From Paragonimus westermani (Eukaryota > Platyhelminthes > Trematoda > Plagiorchiida > Troglotrematidae), in the NCBI GenBank assembly GCA_008508345.1, contig QNGE01001217.1:42381-106380 (forward strand): 64,000 bases of DNA, written 5' to 3'. Made by a program: the position numbers and the translations under genes. Shown one piece after another: positions 1-12,084 of the stretch (the first letter of the stretch is position 1; the number at the start of each line of letters is the position of its first letter). The notes below the pieces were generated by a model. The model was given only the letters and a program-made list of their open reading frames with translations. It had not been told where the DNA came from and did not search any database.

Positions 1-1236
1 GTCCACCGGAGCTGACAGGTCACTTACGGTACTTCTTCTCGAGTCGATAATACATTTCGGACTTTGCTCACTGGCGATTCTGGTTGAGCGTCCACGTGTG
101 ACAATTCCGTTTTGCCGGATGACAGTTTGACCAGAGTTCAAATTTCAACATTGGCAGCTTTGATACTGGGATGATGTGTGTATTTTTGCAGAAGTACAAT
201 CAAAATGATACCTCTTTATGGCAGATAAAATTGGTCAACGTTTTTGAAATTAGTGGCAGAATACGATGCTTATACTTTGAGTAAGACTTACGGGCTTTGT
301 TGATGAAATACTCATTCCTCAGTGATCCTACTACTCAATATCTTACTGATAACGACTACTGTACACGGGCCCACTAGGAGCTGAGGGCAGACAACTCATG
401 CCCACAAAATATCAAATAAGACTGGATGTTCTTACTTTGCGCTGACTTTCAACAGACAAAATCTTAGCTTCGTTTGATGGGGCTACGCAGAGGAACACGG
501 AATACAGAAGTTACGAATCAACCCGATCCGCAAACAAATTGTATGGGCACAGTTTACTCTTTGACTGTTGCGCCGGATTGATAAAATCAGATTGGTGACG
601 ATAGTTTCGTATGGTTTAGATGGTGTTTCGAATCGTGAACACAGTCTAGGTATTCGCGACGGACCACACGCAGAAATGGCCCTCACCGGAGTTACTCCGA
701 CCTGCTGAATAAAAATTATTTAAGCGTTTTGTTTATTTCAGGAATTATTTTATGATATTCATTCTAGGGGCATGTTGCTTTCATCAACCGAAGTCTCAAT
801 TGTCCGAGTCCAATTTTCCGGCCTGGACCAAATCGTCAGATAATTAGTACTGAAACACGCAAAGCAATTTTAAGTAAACTATACGCTACTCGTCCACACG
901 ATTTCTACTGTCGAAGCGACTGGTAAGCTTTGATGAATTTTCTTCCCACAAGGTAGGCGGGCAGCGGAAATGATAGGCGCGGATGAGTTTTCCGTGGTCA
1001 ATTGAGTCACACAAACGTTCCCTCTCTAGCCGCGATCACAACCTGCCTCTAACTTCCTTTCCCTCAGCATCCCAATAACCACATGCATCCATGTAGGAGC
1101 ATATCAACCAGTGCACACATTTGTGTTCACTCGCGTAGCCAGAGTAAGTGGTGTGCCATTCCAACGCACTTAGTTCCCGGTTTGAGACGACAGATGCGAA
1201 TGAACGCTTCTGTCGTCGATGTTCGTAAATATGTCA

Positions 1237-1252
1237 GTGTGTGTGTGTGTGT
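1237..1252. repeat. (GT)8 microsatellite
   Basis: Eight uninterrupted GT units are followed by GTTGTGG, so this is a short dinucleotide microsatellite. It lies 350 bp before a longer alternating purine/pyrimidine tract. Confidence 0.9.
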
Positions 1253-1598
1253 GGTTGTGGGCATACATAAAGCTGAATCTGATAGCATCACAAGTTGCAC
1301 CACCCAACCCGAAACTCAGCCTAGAGGTACACGCCTGATATCTGTGCCACACAGGCGGAAGTCTTAGCGGCGACAACATGTCCCATTAAAACCGGACCTT
1401 ATAACAGTTGCATTATCATGCACAATGGGTGAACAATTATCTGAATCTTTAGGGCATGAATGGGGTTTCCGGCATGAATTGTTATCTGTGTATGGTCTGT
1501 AAATGTAAAATTCCTGTCCTGCCCCCGGCCCAATGTTTACATGGAGCAACACCTCAATGGTCTGACAAACAAATAGATGTACAATCGCCTTGGTTGTT

Positions 1599-1637
1599 TG
1601 TATGCATGCATGCATGTGTGTGTGTGCGCGCGCGCAT
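1599..1637. repeat. Alternating purine/pyrimidine tract (TGCA, TG, CG blocks)
   Basis: For 39 bases every pyrimidine is followed by a purine. The tract runs through a TGCA-type block, then a TG block, then a CG block. Such tracts are the classic sequence class able to adopt left-handed Z-DNA, and the CG block is the most favourable part. The alternation is read directly from the sequence; any structure in vivo is inference. Confidence 0.85.
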
Positions 1638-4344
1638 TTGTTCCTATTTCTCTACAGGACGCAATCGCGTGTAATCGTACTGAAACATGTGAATAGCTGC
1701 TTGAAATCATTAGTTATAATTCCTTTAGTGTTATCCCAAGGGGGATTGTCGGCTGGTTTCTTCTTCCTTAATTCCACTGATCGATGAGTAGATCTATCAC
1801 CGGCTTAACCCAAAATGATGGTGAGTACACAAATAATCTTTTTGTCAAATTATACCCACGATGGGACTGAGTATTATGAGCCATTGAAAAGTTCGAACAC
1901 TTGCACATCAACCAGAGTCTGTGACTGTAGCACCCAATTAAATGATTGGTCAAACGTAACACTAGACTTCTTTTTTTATTCTAGATGGACGTTACTGTTA
2001 GAAACCGGATGGATTACAAACTGCCTATGACATTCGTGTTTGGTGGGCAGGGGATGGACGTTAGTGACAGCGGACGAATAGCACGATCGAATTTTTTTTT
2101 CCGACGTACATCATTGGATGGCACCACCGATTAATAGGTCTCCTCGACGGTTGCCACGTGGTAGATGTGACCTAATCCAACTCTTTGCTCACTGACACAT
2201 TTCGTTCATTTCGGTACCCCCTATGACAGGTCATCGTCTAATCGTCAGTTAGTCATTTAAAAGTGTTTTTAGTTATTTGTAGTCCATTAACCTAAAAATT
2301 CCTTAACTGCTAAAATAGTCAGGTGGTCAGTTAGGGGGTAAACAATGACACAATTGTGTGTGTGTAAACTAGATGAAAGTGAGGAGAGTAGCCTTCAGTG
2401 AGTCAGATAGGAAGGATGCAAAATGAAAGAATGTGTGCTACATCAAGATATTGGCAGAGAAGATCGTCATATTCTCCAACTAACTGGGAGGTTGATTAAG
2501 ATAAGGAAAGTTATTTAAATCCATACACAGTGTTCATAGGTTTTATAAAACCTGGCTTAATATACAGTTACACAATGGCTCCGTCGAACGGGAAGTTAGC
2601 AAACATACTAGTTAATTATCAGAAAATCTGGTGTAATTTCAACAAACGAAAAGCAGTGTCTAATATGCAAAAAGTCAGTTGCTATACTATTTTTTTAAAC
2701 GAAAACGTGTTTCTTTCCATGTGTGTAACGGTAAATGCGTTCGGAATACTTCATACTTTCTGAGACTTTCTGAAGGTGAAGAAAATACATGCCTATGTGC
2801 ACATCCGAGGCCAGAGTGTGCGGCAGGATCCATCATATTTCCAGAAAACATACGTGAAACATGCTAAGCACATTAGTATCACCTGTCATTTCCGAACACC
2901 TTGCTGAAGTCATTTGGACTTTGTGTCAGCCAAACGGGTTGCCAATAATTCTTCATTTAGAGAACGCTCTGAAGCTCTGTATGCTCAGACCCAACCATTG
3001 TATCCACACCCTACTCAATAACAGTCTGATTGGCACTGGACCGACCGGAGTTAGTTAAACACTTACGACGGCTACTGCTAGGACTACTACCGCTACCCGT
3101 AGAATAACAACCGGGTCAGTCATCACAACAACTTGAGTAGTCAGTACATCATGCACCAAACCGTATTCAGAATGATTCGTGTCTAACACAGAAACGGACC
3201 GATAGGGGCGCAACACAGGCGGAAACACCAAGCCCTCTTATTCAGCATCCTTGCGTCGGTAGTCGTTTTCTGTTTGGGGGTCAAACGGTGGTCATTAAAG
3301 TTTCACCAATGTGAAAACACGTTCACCGGTACCAAGTAGATGCTGTTCGTGATTAAGAGATTGTGACATAGCTGACGTACGAAATTAAGATGGTACTGGT
3401 GTTGGTGATACGGTTGGCGACCATGTGCAGGTATTGTGGGCATGTGCAGTTCGAGAGTAGGCAGGCAGTCCGCAGAAGCGATAGTGGTCCTTCTAGCGAC
3501 TACCTATACCAGCATATGTGGTCAGATCACTTTGACCTGCGACCAAGATGGCAAGCGCAGCAATCCACAGGATGTGCGTACTGTGTATGTGTGTTTGTGG
3601 GTAGTAGCAGGTTCGACCAAACATTACTTACGATGACTGTGTGATATTCTTGTGTTTTGGATGTACCATCGCACGTCTTTGTGTGGGCGCACGACAATGT
3701 GTATCCACATGGAACCGCCGGAGTCGTATGGGACCGAGTATACAAAATCATATGAAACGTACACATACACTTTTACTTTTAACAGACTAGCAGCACAATT
3801 ATGGAAGAGTTTTTGTAAGTGTGCGTACACACAGATTTGTCATAAAGCGGATGTTAGTACGGATTGTTATTAGAACAAAATCAACAATTTGGTACCGTTA
3901 AAAGTTTACGCCTCTTGTAGAATCAATAGATGTACATGTTTGTATGCACTTTGGAAATGTGAAAACTGATTTATGTGAACAATAAGGACGCGGCAACCTT
4001 GATTAGTTAGAAGACTGGAAGGAGTGCACTTGCGTGGTGACTGTTGATAAAATTGTCCTTGGCGAATGGTGCAGGCAAAGTTTATTTGTTTATTTATGAG
4101 CAGGTTTAAGTGAAAATGGGGTGATAGAGCTGGTCGCGATAGAAAACCATAAAATTCGCCTCCATTCAGATAAGGCGGAAATTCAAATCACCTATGCTAC
4201 AAGAGTGAGAGCATCATCAATGTGACTAGTAGGCGATTGAAAAATGTCTGGAATAGAGTTGGGGCAATGTCTGTTGTAACAAAGCCAGTTTTTGGGTTTT
4301 CACTGTGAACTATCATAACAGGTACTGTCCACCATACCTGAAAA

Positions 4345-4368
4345 TTCGTTGTTTGCAGCAACAACGAA
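4345..4368. repeat. Short perfect hairpin
   Basis: TTCGTTGTT (4345-4353) is separated by six bases from its exact reverse complement AACAACGAA (4360-4368). The hairpin has a 9-bp perfect stem. No terminator or RNA function is implied in this eukaryotic context. Confidence 0.7.
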
Positions 4369-7300
4369 CGCCTGAAGAAGGAATGCGCATTGTGTGCGTT
4401 AAAAGCAGCCTTTTTTCAACTGAAAATCAATATCTTACGTGGTGAGTTTTGCAAAGGATTGCCATTACTAAACTTCTCATACTGGTAGAAAAATCCGAAC
4501 CACAGGGACACTTAGCACCAAGGAATCCGTGAGTCCGCCTAGTATCGCAGTGGGGAAACGACCTCTAGAAACGAGGTAACAACTGAGACAGACTTCTGTA
4601 GAGAATACTATATGGGGAACAGCAGCCGTTTGTCCAGTGTTTTATCTGAATGCTTCGGTGTTTGTCTTCTTACCAGCCCGTTTGTTGCAGCTGTGAACGA
4701 TTGACGAAATTATGTGATACCGGGTATATTCTTGATAAGGGTAATGAACCGAATGTATCTGTGAGTGTATTAACAGTTTAGCTGATATTCGCACGTATGA
4801 CGCAATGGGACGAACAGATCTTCGACAGAACTCAAGCTTCAATTGACTCGTCCTTTCGAGACAATAAAATGTAGTTCAGGTTTCTGCAGTGTGTTATGGG
4901 ACGAATATCGAAAGTAATGTTGGTGTCGTTTGTGACATTTTGCTATCTGTAGGAGACCGGATGGTAGTTTAGAATGTGAAGTTCCTAGGTACAGGACTCA
5001 TTTGGCACATCAAAGACAAACACGTACAAAAGTGAGTGCTACTCAGCTAAAAACGCCAATTAATGCGAACATTGAAATGCCCGGAAGTTTATACACTAAT
5101 CAACAGTTCCTAATTACTGGGTAAAGTGCTGTCAAGAAAAATACCACTGACATCGTATTTGTTTACATTGTAATGCATTTAGACTTTGAACGGCCATGAC
5201 ATTCAGGTGGTCACACTGATAAATATATTTCAGTTCAAACAGAAACTGCATCTTTTGGTTTAATTTCAGCAGCACTCGGATTTACTATAAGTCTTTGCAT
5301 CCCCATAGTCTTTTTAGTCGACCTCTTTTGAAAAGCAACACTACACCCCTATTTCGTTGCCATTAGGCGTCAACAATCATGCACGTCTTTGCCAAGATAG
5401 GAATTTCAACTCAGAACAGGATTTCAATGAGGTAACCGTGGTAATCGTTCGGCCATATATTAAGCACAACCGATTTACCATGTCTTTGTGCTTGACCACT
5501 TTCGTAAATCTTCCATAGAGACTGGTTTGGAAACTGACCGTTAGCAGTGGGTTTTCTGTCAACACGCACAAGATTTTAAGCTAAGATACGAAGTAAGCTA
5601 ATTGGTGGCAAGCTGGAAAGAATCTGCCTACATCTTCATTATGTTTTTGCGAGATAAAACCACCTGACAAAAAGAGCCGAAGCATGATCTTCGGAGTAAC
5701 CTACGTTACGTTCTTGCCATTCGTATGAAAGCGTGGTTTGATAGACTTTTAGGAAAAACTGTTCATTAGCCAAATCATTTAATGTGAAACATCTGATTGA
5801 AAAAGGCCTTTAAAGATAGCACTTTTTGACGGTATACTGGCTGCGTTGATTCGTGTGTTAAACGGTAAGGTACTATTGTCCTATAGAGACCATGCCCCAG
5901 ACTCGATCACAGTGCAAGGTTATGGTAACAGCTTTGCCTGGGTCTCCATAAAAAGATCACGACGTCCGTCAACACAGTGTTATCTCTGCCTAACTGATGT
6001 TCACACTAAGAAAGACAGGATTCTGTTGACAGCTCATGTTGTTCCACGCCGTCGACGTCATCCGCTTTACATGTCGCTTTTGTCATTCAGTTGCTTTTCA
6101 AACGTCATTTCAGTGGTGGGCTGCAGATACAATGTAACTAAAGCGCGTATGTCCTGGTTTCATTTACTCAATGTGTTGTACGTACTTTTTGTCTGAGAGA
6201 TCATCGGCACTTGTGAACCAGGAACTTGAACAAACAACGATACTGTAGCGATCCAGTTAGCTGTTCAACGACAGACAATTCAGTAGGCGGCGAAACCGTG
6301 TTAACTTACCGACAATCACTTGAATATCATAAGGATAGCGCACAGATTGTGATGTCACTTGAGTGAAATCAAAACAGATGGAAGCATTCTACAAAGTTTA
6401 TTTGGAACTTATTCAAAAAATGTTATAAACCATCACCACTAAGCGATCTTGCTCGGTGTAATGTAAATTGGGACCTATCACGTTCGAGACGCCAGATGGT
6501 TAATAAAACGCAAGTTTATTTTGCAGCAATAAAATAATTAAGCTTTGTTTGTCCGCCTTGTTTCTTGGATTAGGTGGCACATGTCAGCCAAATGTTACAT
6601 TTAATAGGTGACCATCTGTCCTCCACCCCATTTCCTAGAAACAGCAAGAATGGGCTGGAATGCAGCTGTGGTTAGTTAAAAACAACATACACGGTTTTAA
6701 AGAGCGAACGACATTGCCGGTAAGCAAACCAATTTAGTCATCCTTCATATGGTATGCCGTGGGCGATTCCCATTTACAAGTAGGGACATAAGCCTTCGAA
6801 ATCAGATAAAAAACACGCCGAGAGAGCCGGTCCCGCTGATACGCATCCCCCATTGGATCGTCCTCCGATCTGATTCGTCCTTTCTGATTGTACCCCTAAG
6901 TGACCTTACACAAGAACGCCATGTGTCATCCTGAGTGTCAGTCTTGTGGCCCCAAAGTGGATAGGGCAATTAGCCAGACTAAACGAACGCGTCTTGATGG
7001 CGTTTATCATGGTGTTGAATCTGTCAGCCTAGTTAATTACCGTATAGCCTCGGGCATCCTAACTGGGAGCTTGGTGCAATGCCCCGATAGTCAGTTGATA
7101 GGATAAAGACAACTTATTATATTTTGCCTCATTAACCAGCCCAGATTCAGGAAACGCGGGGTAAACCTTTACTTTAAGTGCTAGGATGTGGAACGCAATT
7201 TCAAAGAAAGTTGACAAAGCTGTCCTGATCAACCAGCGAGTTTAGTGTTGTATGATGTTAGAAGGAGCACCAAAATACACTTTCCTGTGCAAAGAAGACC

Positions 7301-9310
7301 TAACGTGAAAATTTCGTTTTTCTATTCATGCAGAATAGTGGGATGTTGACCAGGAGTATCAGTTCTTCAATTCGTCCGAGCATAAAATATTTTGTGCAGA
7401 AGCGTGAATAAGTGCTTATGATACTAGTACGAATGTAGGTAAATTCATGATCTACCTACCTATCTCATGCGGCTGAGGCTGAACAGGAACGAACACAGGC
7501 AGTGTCCACTAACAGGCATTGCTATCAGGTCAGCATAGCTGAGACGCTTCCTTTTCGAAAATGGATAAAAACAACACTACTTGTACCGTCAACTTTGGCT
7601 GTCTGATTCCCAGCCTGAGTTAGACTGATGTTTTGTAATTTTACATAATATTTCGCGACACGGTATGTACTTCCGAATACCAACCATTTAGTTGATGTTG
7701 GATTAGTTACGCTCATCTGCGCGGTCAAAGTAGGATTCCAAACTTGAAGACATTCATGTAAGCCCAGGGGTTGCACCTTGGACTGTTCTATACATTCGCA
7801 GCACTTATACTTGTTAGATGAACCATGAAACGCATTTATCTTACATGCATGCTAAATTTGCTAAATTTGTCGAAATTTATCCATCATTCTGCACTTTGAA
7901 TATGCGTTCATCGGTAAAATTTTTACCTTCTGTCTCCTTGAACGCACTGTCGGTTAAGGATAAACACCCGGTGGAATATTTATCACCTTTCGATCGTACT
8001 AACATTCTGTGCTTATTGTTACAAATTCGGACAATCAAGTTTCATGCGAGATCAGATTCAGGATTACCGTGTCCACAGCTTGTATTCGCTTGCGCTTAAT
8101 TACTCTTGGTGATCGTACTATGGCCAATCTAACTGGGACAATGTGATATGAACTGTGAGGTTGGATAATGATCTTTATGTGACAGCTAAGCCTCTGCTGA
8201 ACCGTATGGAAATTGCAACACCATCTGGAAATTGGCGTAAGGTACGAACCAACAAATACTTCTTTGCATTCCTAGTTATGCGCGATGGCGTTTGTGAACG
8301 CTGCATACTACGTTAATTAACTCAGTGACCATTTCGTCGTTGCTCACTCTAGTGCCCCAGCTATCGGCAGTCTGCGATGAGTCAACTGTTCGGAGGAGTA
8401 ATCTTTCCGAGAATAGAATGATGCCTGTGCGTCCACATGGTATGACCAAAAATGGAAATCAGTGGATGAAGGATAACACGGGAAACTGAATGAAGTAGCA
8501 GTGAAAAGAATCGGTTGAACCGGCGTCAATTAGGAGACAAACTCCCACGACCAGTGACATGAGTTAACGGGACAGAATCCGGCGGAAGTATTCACGGTGT
8601 ATGACCGGAAACCTCTCACTGATTTATCGGCTGAAATCCCAGTCTATACACCTAAGCACGTGATCGGCGGCATGTACGTGCTAAACATACGCCACAGGTA
8701 TTCCTTTATCGAACGGCTTTCCATTCGCACTCCACTCTTCCATCAATACAAGACTGCTGACTTTCAGTAGCCGAGTTGCCACGTTCCGTTCGTCAGTCTG
8801 AACAAATTGCACGGCATAACTGAGTTTACAGTGATTATGATCACCAGCATTTTGTCTGAAAAACAATCATCAGTTGCGAGTGCACAACTAAATACCAAAG
8901 ATATGCACTTGTCTGCAATAAGCAGACACGGTTAGCGTGATAAAGGTTAACATTGGTCCGTTGTGTGCAACTGCCACCGTTAAAATGGATACGGTTTATT
9001 GTGGATGAATAAACTGATGATTAGCTTGATATGCTGGCCAATAAGTGACCAATAGAAAGAGTAAATTAATAGTGTTCACCTAACAACACAGTATCGTGTT
9101 GAGTGACATGACTACCGTCGAACACTACTCACATTTACAGATACATTTCGCGTTCGAATAAATTTGTAAGCACGGCAGTGTCAGACAAGCGAAAGTAGTC
9201 ATCACTGGAGCTATCGAAGCAGTTTGGCCCAATTGTACCTGAATTTGATATATTATTGCTTGTAAGTTACACTCGCAAATGACACAAACTTTATACAGGA
9301 CTGCGCTAGA

Positions 9311-9640
9311 CCACGTAAACAGCATGTCAATCAAAATGAGGGCGGTTCCGGCGAGTTTAAACAGCCAAGCGTTCGCGCACAAACGGTCCCCCAATGGAGA
9401 CGTCCTAATGGGTTGTTTACGCCTCCTCCCAACATTCACATAACCATGGTAGAATGCCGCCAAATGAAGTCACCAGATCCAATGTTTGTCCTGAGTTCCA
9501 ACGGCACGGACTTGCACACGAGCCGCGATAGTTCGCGACGCCCCCCTGGTACACAGTCCATTGGACGTCTCTGTGATACCGTTGTGCCTGTTCTACTGTT
9601 TGTGCAGAGTTGATGCTCAGTTTCGTTAAGCTGGTGAACA
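9311..9640 (+). repeat. Left arm of a 330-bp inverted repeat
   Basis: This 330-bp segment is the reverse complement of 10988-11317. By base-by-base comparison only four positions differ: 9315, 9329, 9330 and 9635, all within 20 bp of an arm end. Bases 9331-9634 are identical to the other arm without gaps. I counted 129 G or C in the 240 bases 9361-9600, about 54%, clearly richer than the surroundings. Open frames run through it on both strands, but none resembles a protein family I know, and frames open on both strands at higher G+C are weak evidence for coding. I saw no target-site duplication outside the pair. It may be a repeat family present twice in opposite orientation, an inverted duplication, or arms of a foldback element. 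Confidence 0.9.
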
Positions 9641-10499
9641 CTGCACATTTCAGGAGGGATAGAACTTGCAGGCGGTGACAAAACATAGTTAGTTGCTTCG
9701 ACCTCTTCGGGCTCCAGTCTGCAGATTGTGTACCATGAGTCCTAGACCCGCAACACAACGCAGAAGAAAACAGCTATTACAACGGTGTGAAAAGTTAACA
9801 GCGCTTTCTCGAGACCGTTCCATAAGTGAAAAACATCAGTTCTTGACCCGTGAAAGATCGGCGGCAGAGCCTCCTTGGGATGCTTTAGACTCTGCTTGTT
9901 AGTTTGTTCAACAACCTTCCAGGACTGTACGTTTAGTCAGCGGAATTCGTAGGGGTAACTGAAGATGACGAAAGCCATGCTTTATAATGTCTCTAAAGTC
10001 TTTACCGGGACCGCCGAATCTCCATAACTAATAAGTGAAGCTAGCTGATCGGTTAGGTGCGTTGAGTGTGTTTCGGATTATATTCCGTCGTGACATTTGA
10101 CAGTTAGTTCTGGGAAACTGGAAAAAAATTTCTTGTGCAAGATTGCCTGGTGGTTGCTGTAGATAAGTGACTGGGATAGCATTTGAGTATAACTGTTGTA
10201 CTGATTGGGCACGTCGGATTACGTTTTGCGTTGCTGGGTGGGGAATTCTAAGCGAGTGTGGTAATACCGCGACATATTACTTTCTCGGCTTTTCCCATGT
10301 TGCATGACTTCATATGTGTACATTTATAGGAAAGCCGGGTCTGATAATCCATAACCACGCAAGATGGGTTAGATATCCTTCACTGTGCAGTACCGGATTG
10401 ACAGAATGAATCTCTCATTATAGGAAGCACACTGGTAAACAGGCAGGGGTCCAGTTAGGTTCAACATGCTCTCTTCAGCTCTAAATTACTGACCAAAAT

Positions 10500-10912
10500 T
10501 ATTGGTCTAAAACGCAGCACAAAACGTTGGTCCGCTTCGCAAAGAAATTGTTGGAGATCTTCTACAGTCTAGTTGGGCTTTGCTTCGTTCATTTTGCAAG
10601 GATATGTTCATGGGGAACTAAAAGTATCACGCCGCAGATATGTGAAAGAAAAGTTTTTCAACTCTCGGGGCGGTCGAGCAATCTGAGCATTACTCGCAAG
10701 CGAATGTAGTCAACATGTTGCGTGTGATAATTAGGTCAGGCCTAGTGTGATGTCAGTGGCACATTGTTCAACGCGGTTGCCTCATTTACGCTTGACCCTC
10801 GTGCTGATCTCGAGTGTGGCAACGATAAGCACTGGTGACGAGTCTAGAACTTCTTTTCGAGATGAATTTGCTAGAATGTCTATGGGAACACGACGGCTGT
10901 GAGAAATCATAA
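10500..10912 (+). mobile_element. tRNA-core inverted-repeat element, copy C (old)
   Basis: This is a degenerate copy of the family best seen at 48957-49497. The matching parts are a left portion around 10553-10600, an internal unique block around 10620-10735, a tRNA-like block around 10740-10806 that keeps the GGTTGCCTCAT segment (10776-10786), and a right terminal portion around 10848-10912 (CTTCTTTTCGAG onward). The B-box region has drifted. The left end is uncertain by about 20 bp. The copy lies wholly inside the spacer between the 330-bp arms, so it was probably in place before, or carried with, whatever created the arms. Confidence 0.55.
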
Positions 10913-10987
10913 GTACTGCCCAACTTATATCAACTGTCGACAGACACAACTGTGTTTAAGTTATTCACAACATACCCGAATACACAT

Positions 10988-11317
10988 TGTTCGCCAGCTT
11001 AACGAAACTGAGCATCAACTCTGCACAAACAGTAGAACAGGCACAACGGTATCACAGAGACGTCCAATGGACTGTGTACCAGGGGGGCGTCGCGAACTAT
11101 CGCGGCTCGTGTGCAAGTCCGTGCCGTTGGAACTCAGGACAAACATTGGATCTGGTGACTTCATTTGGCGGCATTCTACCATGGTTATGTGAATGTTGGG
11201 AGGAGGCGTAAACAACCCATTAGGACGTCTCCATTGGGGGACCGTTTGTGCGCGAACGCTTGGCTGTTTAAACTCGCCGGAACCGCCCTCATTTTGACCG
11301 ACATGCTGTTTATGTGG
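10988..11317 (-). repeat. Right arm of the 330-bp inverted repeat
   Basis: This is the reverse-complement partner of 9311-9640, with a 304-bp identical core at 10994-11297. The spacer between the arms is 1347 bp (9641-10987). Similarity ends abruptly: beyond 11317 the sequence does not match the flank left of 9311, and inside the spacer the match fades within about 10 bp. Near-identity in a window where almost every other repeat is heavily decayed implies recent duplication, recent gene conversion between the arms, or an assembly artefact. Confidence 0.9.
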
Positions 11318-12084
11318 TTTGAGATCACCCCATCTATGCACGATGTATGTTGCACTGCACACATTCTTAGGACAAGCCTGGCTGTTTCCTGTCCTTCTGA
11401 CGTTTTTCTTACCGTTGCAGCCAGTTGACTCAATTTTGTATCAAGATGGTTCCACACTTTAACGGAGATTTACTACCGGCCTTCCGGAAAGAAGTGCATC
11501 AAGCCTGTTTATTCCTCATCATTAGTGTCCTATCGGAAGATGAGTACACAACTCCAACTGTGTGTAGTGAGCTTGGGGTGGTTCCCCCATCAGTGATCCC
11601 ACCTTGGACGGGTGGGATTCTGCATAAAAATGTATGCTTGGGATCTTTCCCGAATATTAGTCTGTCTATCCAGACGTCTTCCCAGCAACGTTAACTTCAC
11701 ACCATTACATTTGAAGCAAAACAACTGCCAAACAGTCGGCACCCTCATCACTGAATCAACCAGGCGTTGATGAATAGTCGGTTTTTATTTAGTTAACAGC
11801 AACCTTCACACTTGAGTCAACGTTTACATGGGCAGCTGGCAGCAGGCCAGTCTCGTAATTTAGTAATCTAGTTTGAAGTACGGCCATGTACTGCTGGTGA
11901 ACCGTAACTGTAGGGGAACCTGAAACTGACACTTCCTTGCGAATGTTCCTGTTTTTACTACTCAAAACCACCGCTTATTCTGCTGTCATTATAGGTTCAG
12001 TCACCAGTGGCATCCAATCGCAGTTTTACACCGATGAATTTTCCAGACGATCCGACTTTAAAAGTCATTGATCATGTGGTTGAT

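Larger units (their letters stand above)
1..9310. other. Gene-free stretch with simple repeats
   Basis: I see no coding sequence I can support here. The open frames are short (116 codons at most), overlap on opposite strands and match nothing I recognise. The stretch holds a (GT) run near 1237, an alternating purine/pyrimidine run at 1599-1637, a 9-bp hairpin at 4345-4368 and several homopolymer tracts. It is probably intergenic or intronic DNA made largely of unrecognisable old repeats; that is inference. Confidence 0.5.

Noticed and set aside
5725..5745. TATGAAAGCGTGG, similar to the middle of the tRNA-like module
   Set aside because: The match is about 11 bases without A or B boxes or terminal repeats; probably chance.
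5846..6196. 116-codon plus-strand open frame
   Set aside because: The composition is mixed with no recognisable domain, and I could not link it to neighbouring exons.
9125..9758. Overlapping open frames on the minus strand across the left inverted-repeat arm, repeated at 10899-11428
   Set aside because: They recur only because the DNA itself is duplicated. Frames are open on both strands, as expected at higher G+C, and none looks like a known protein.
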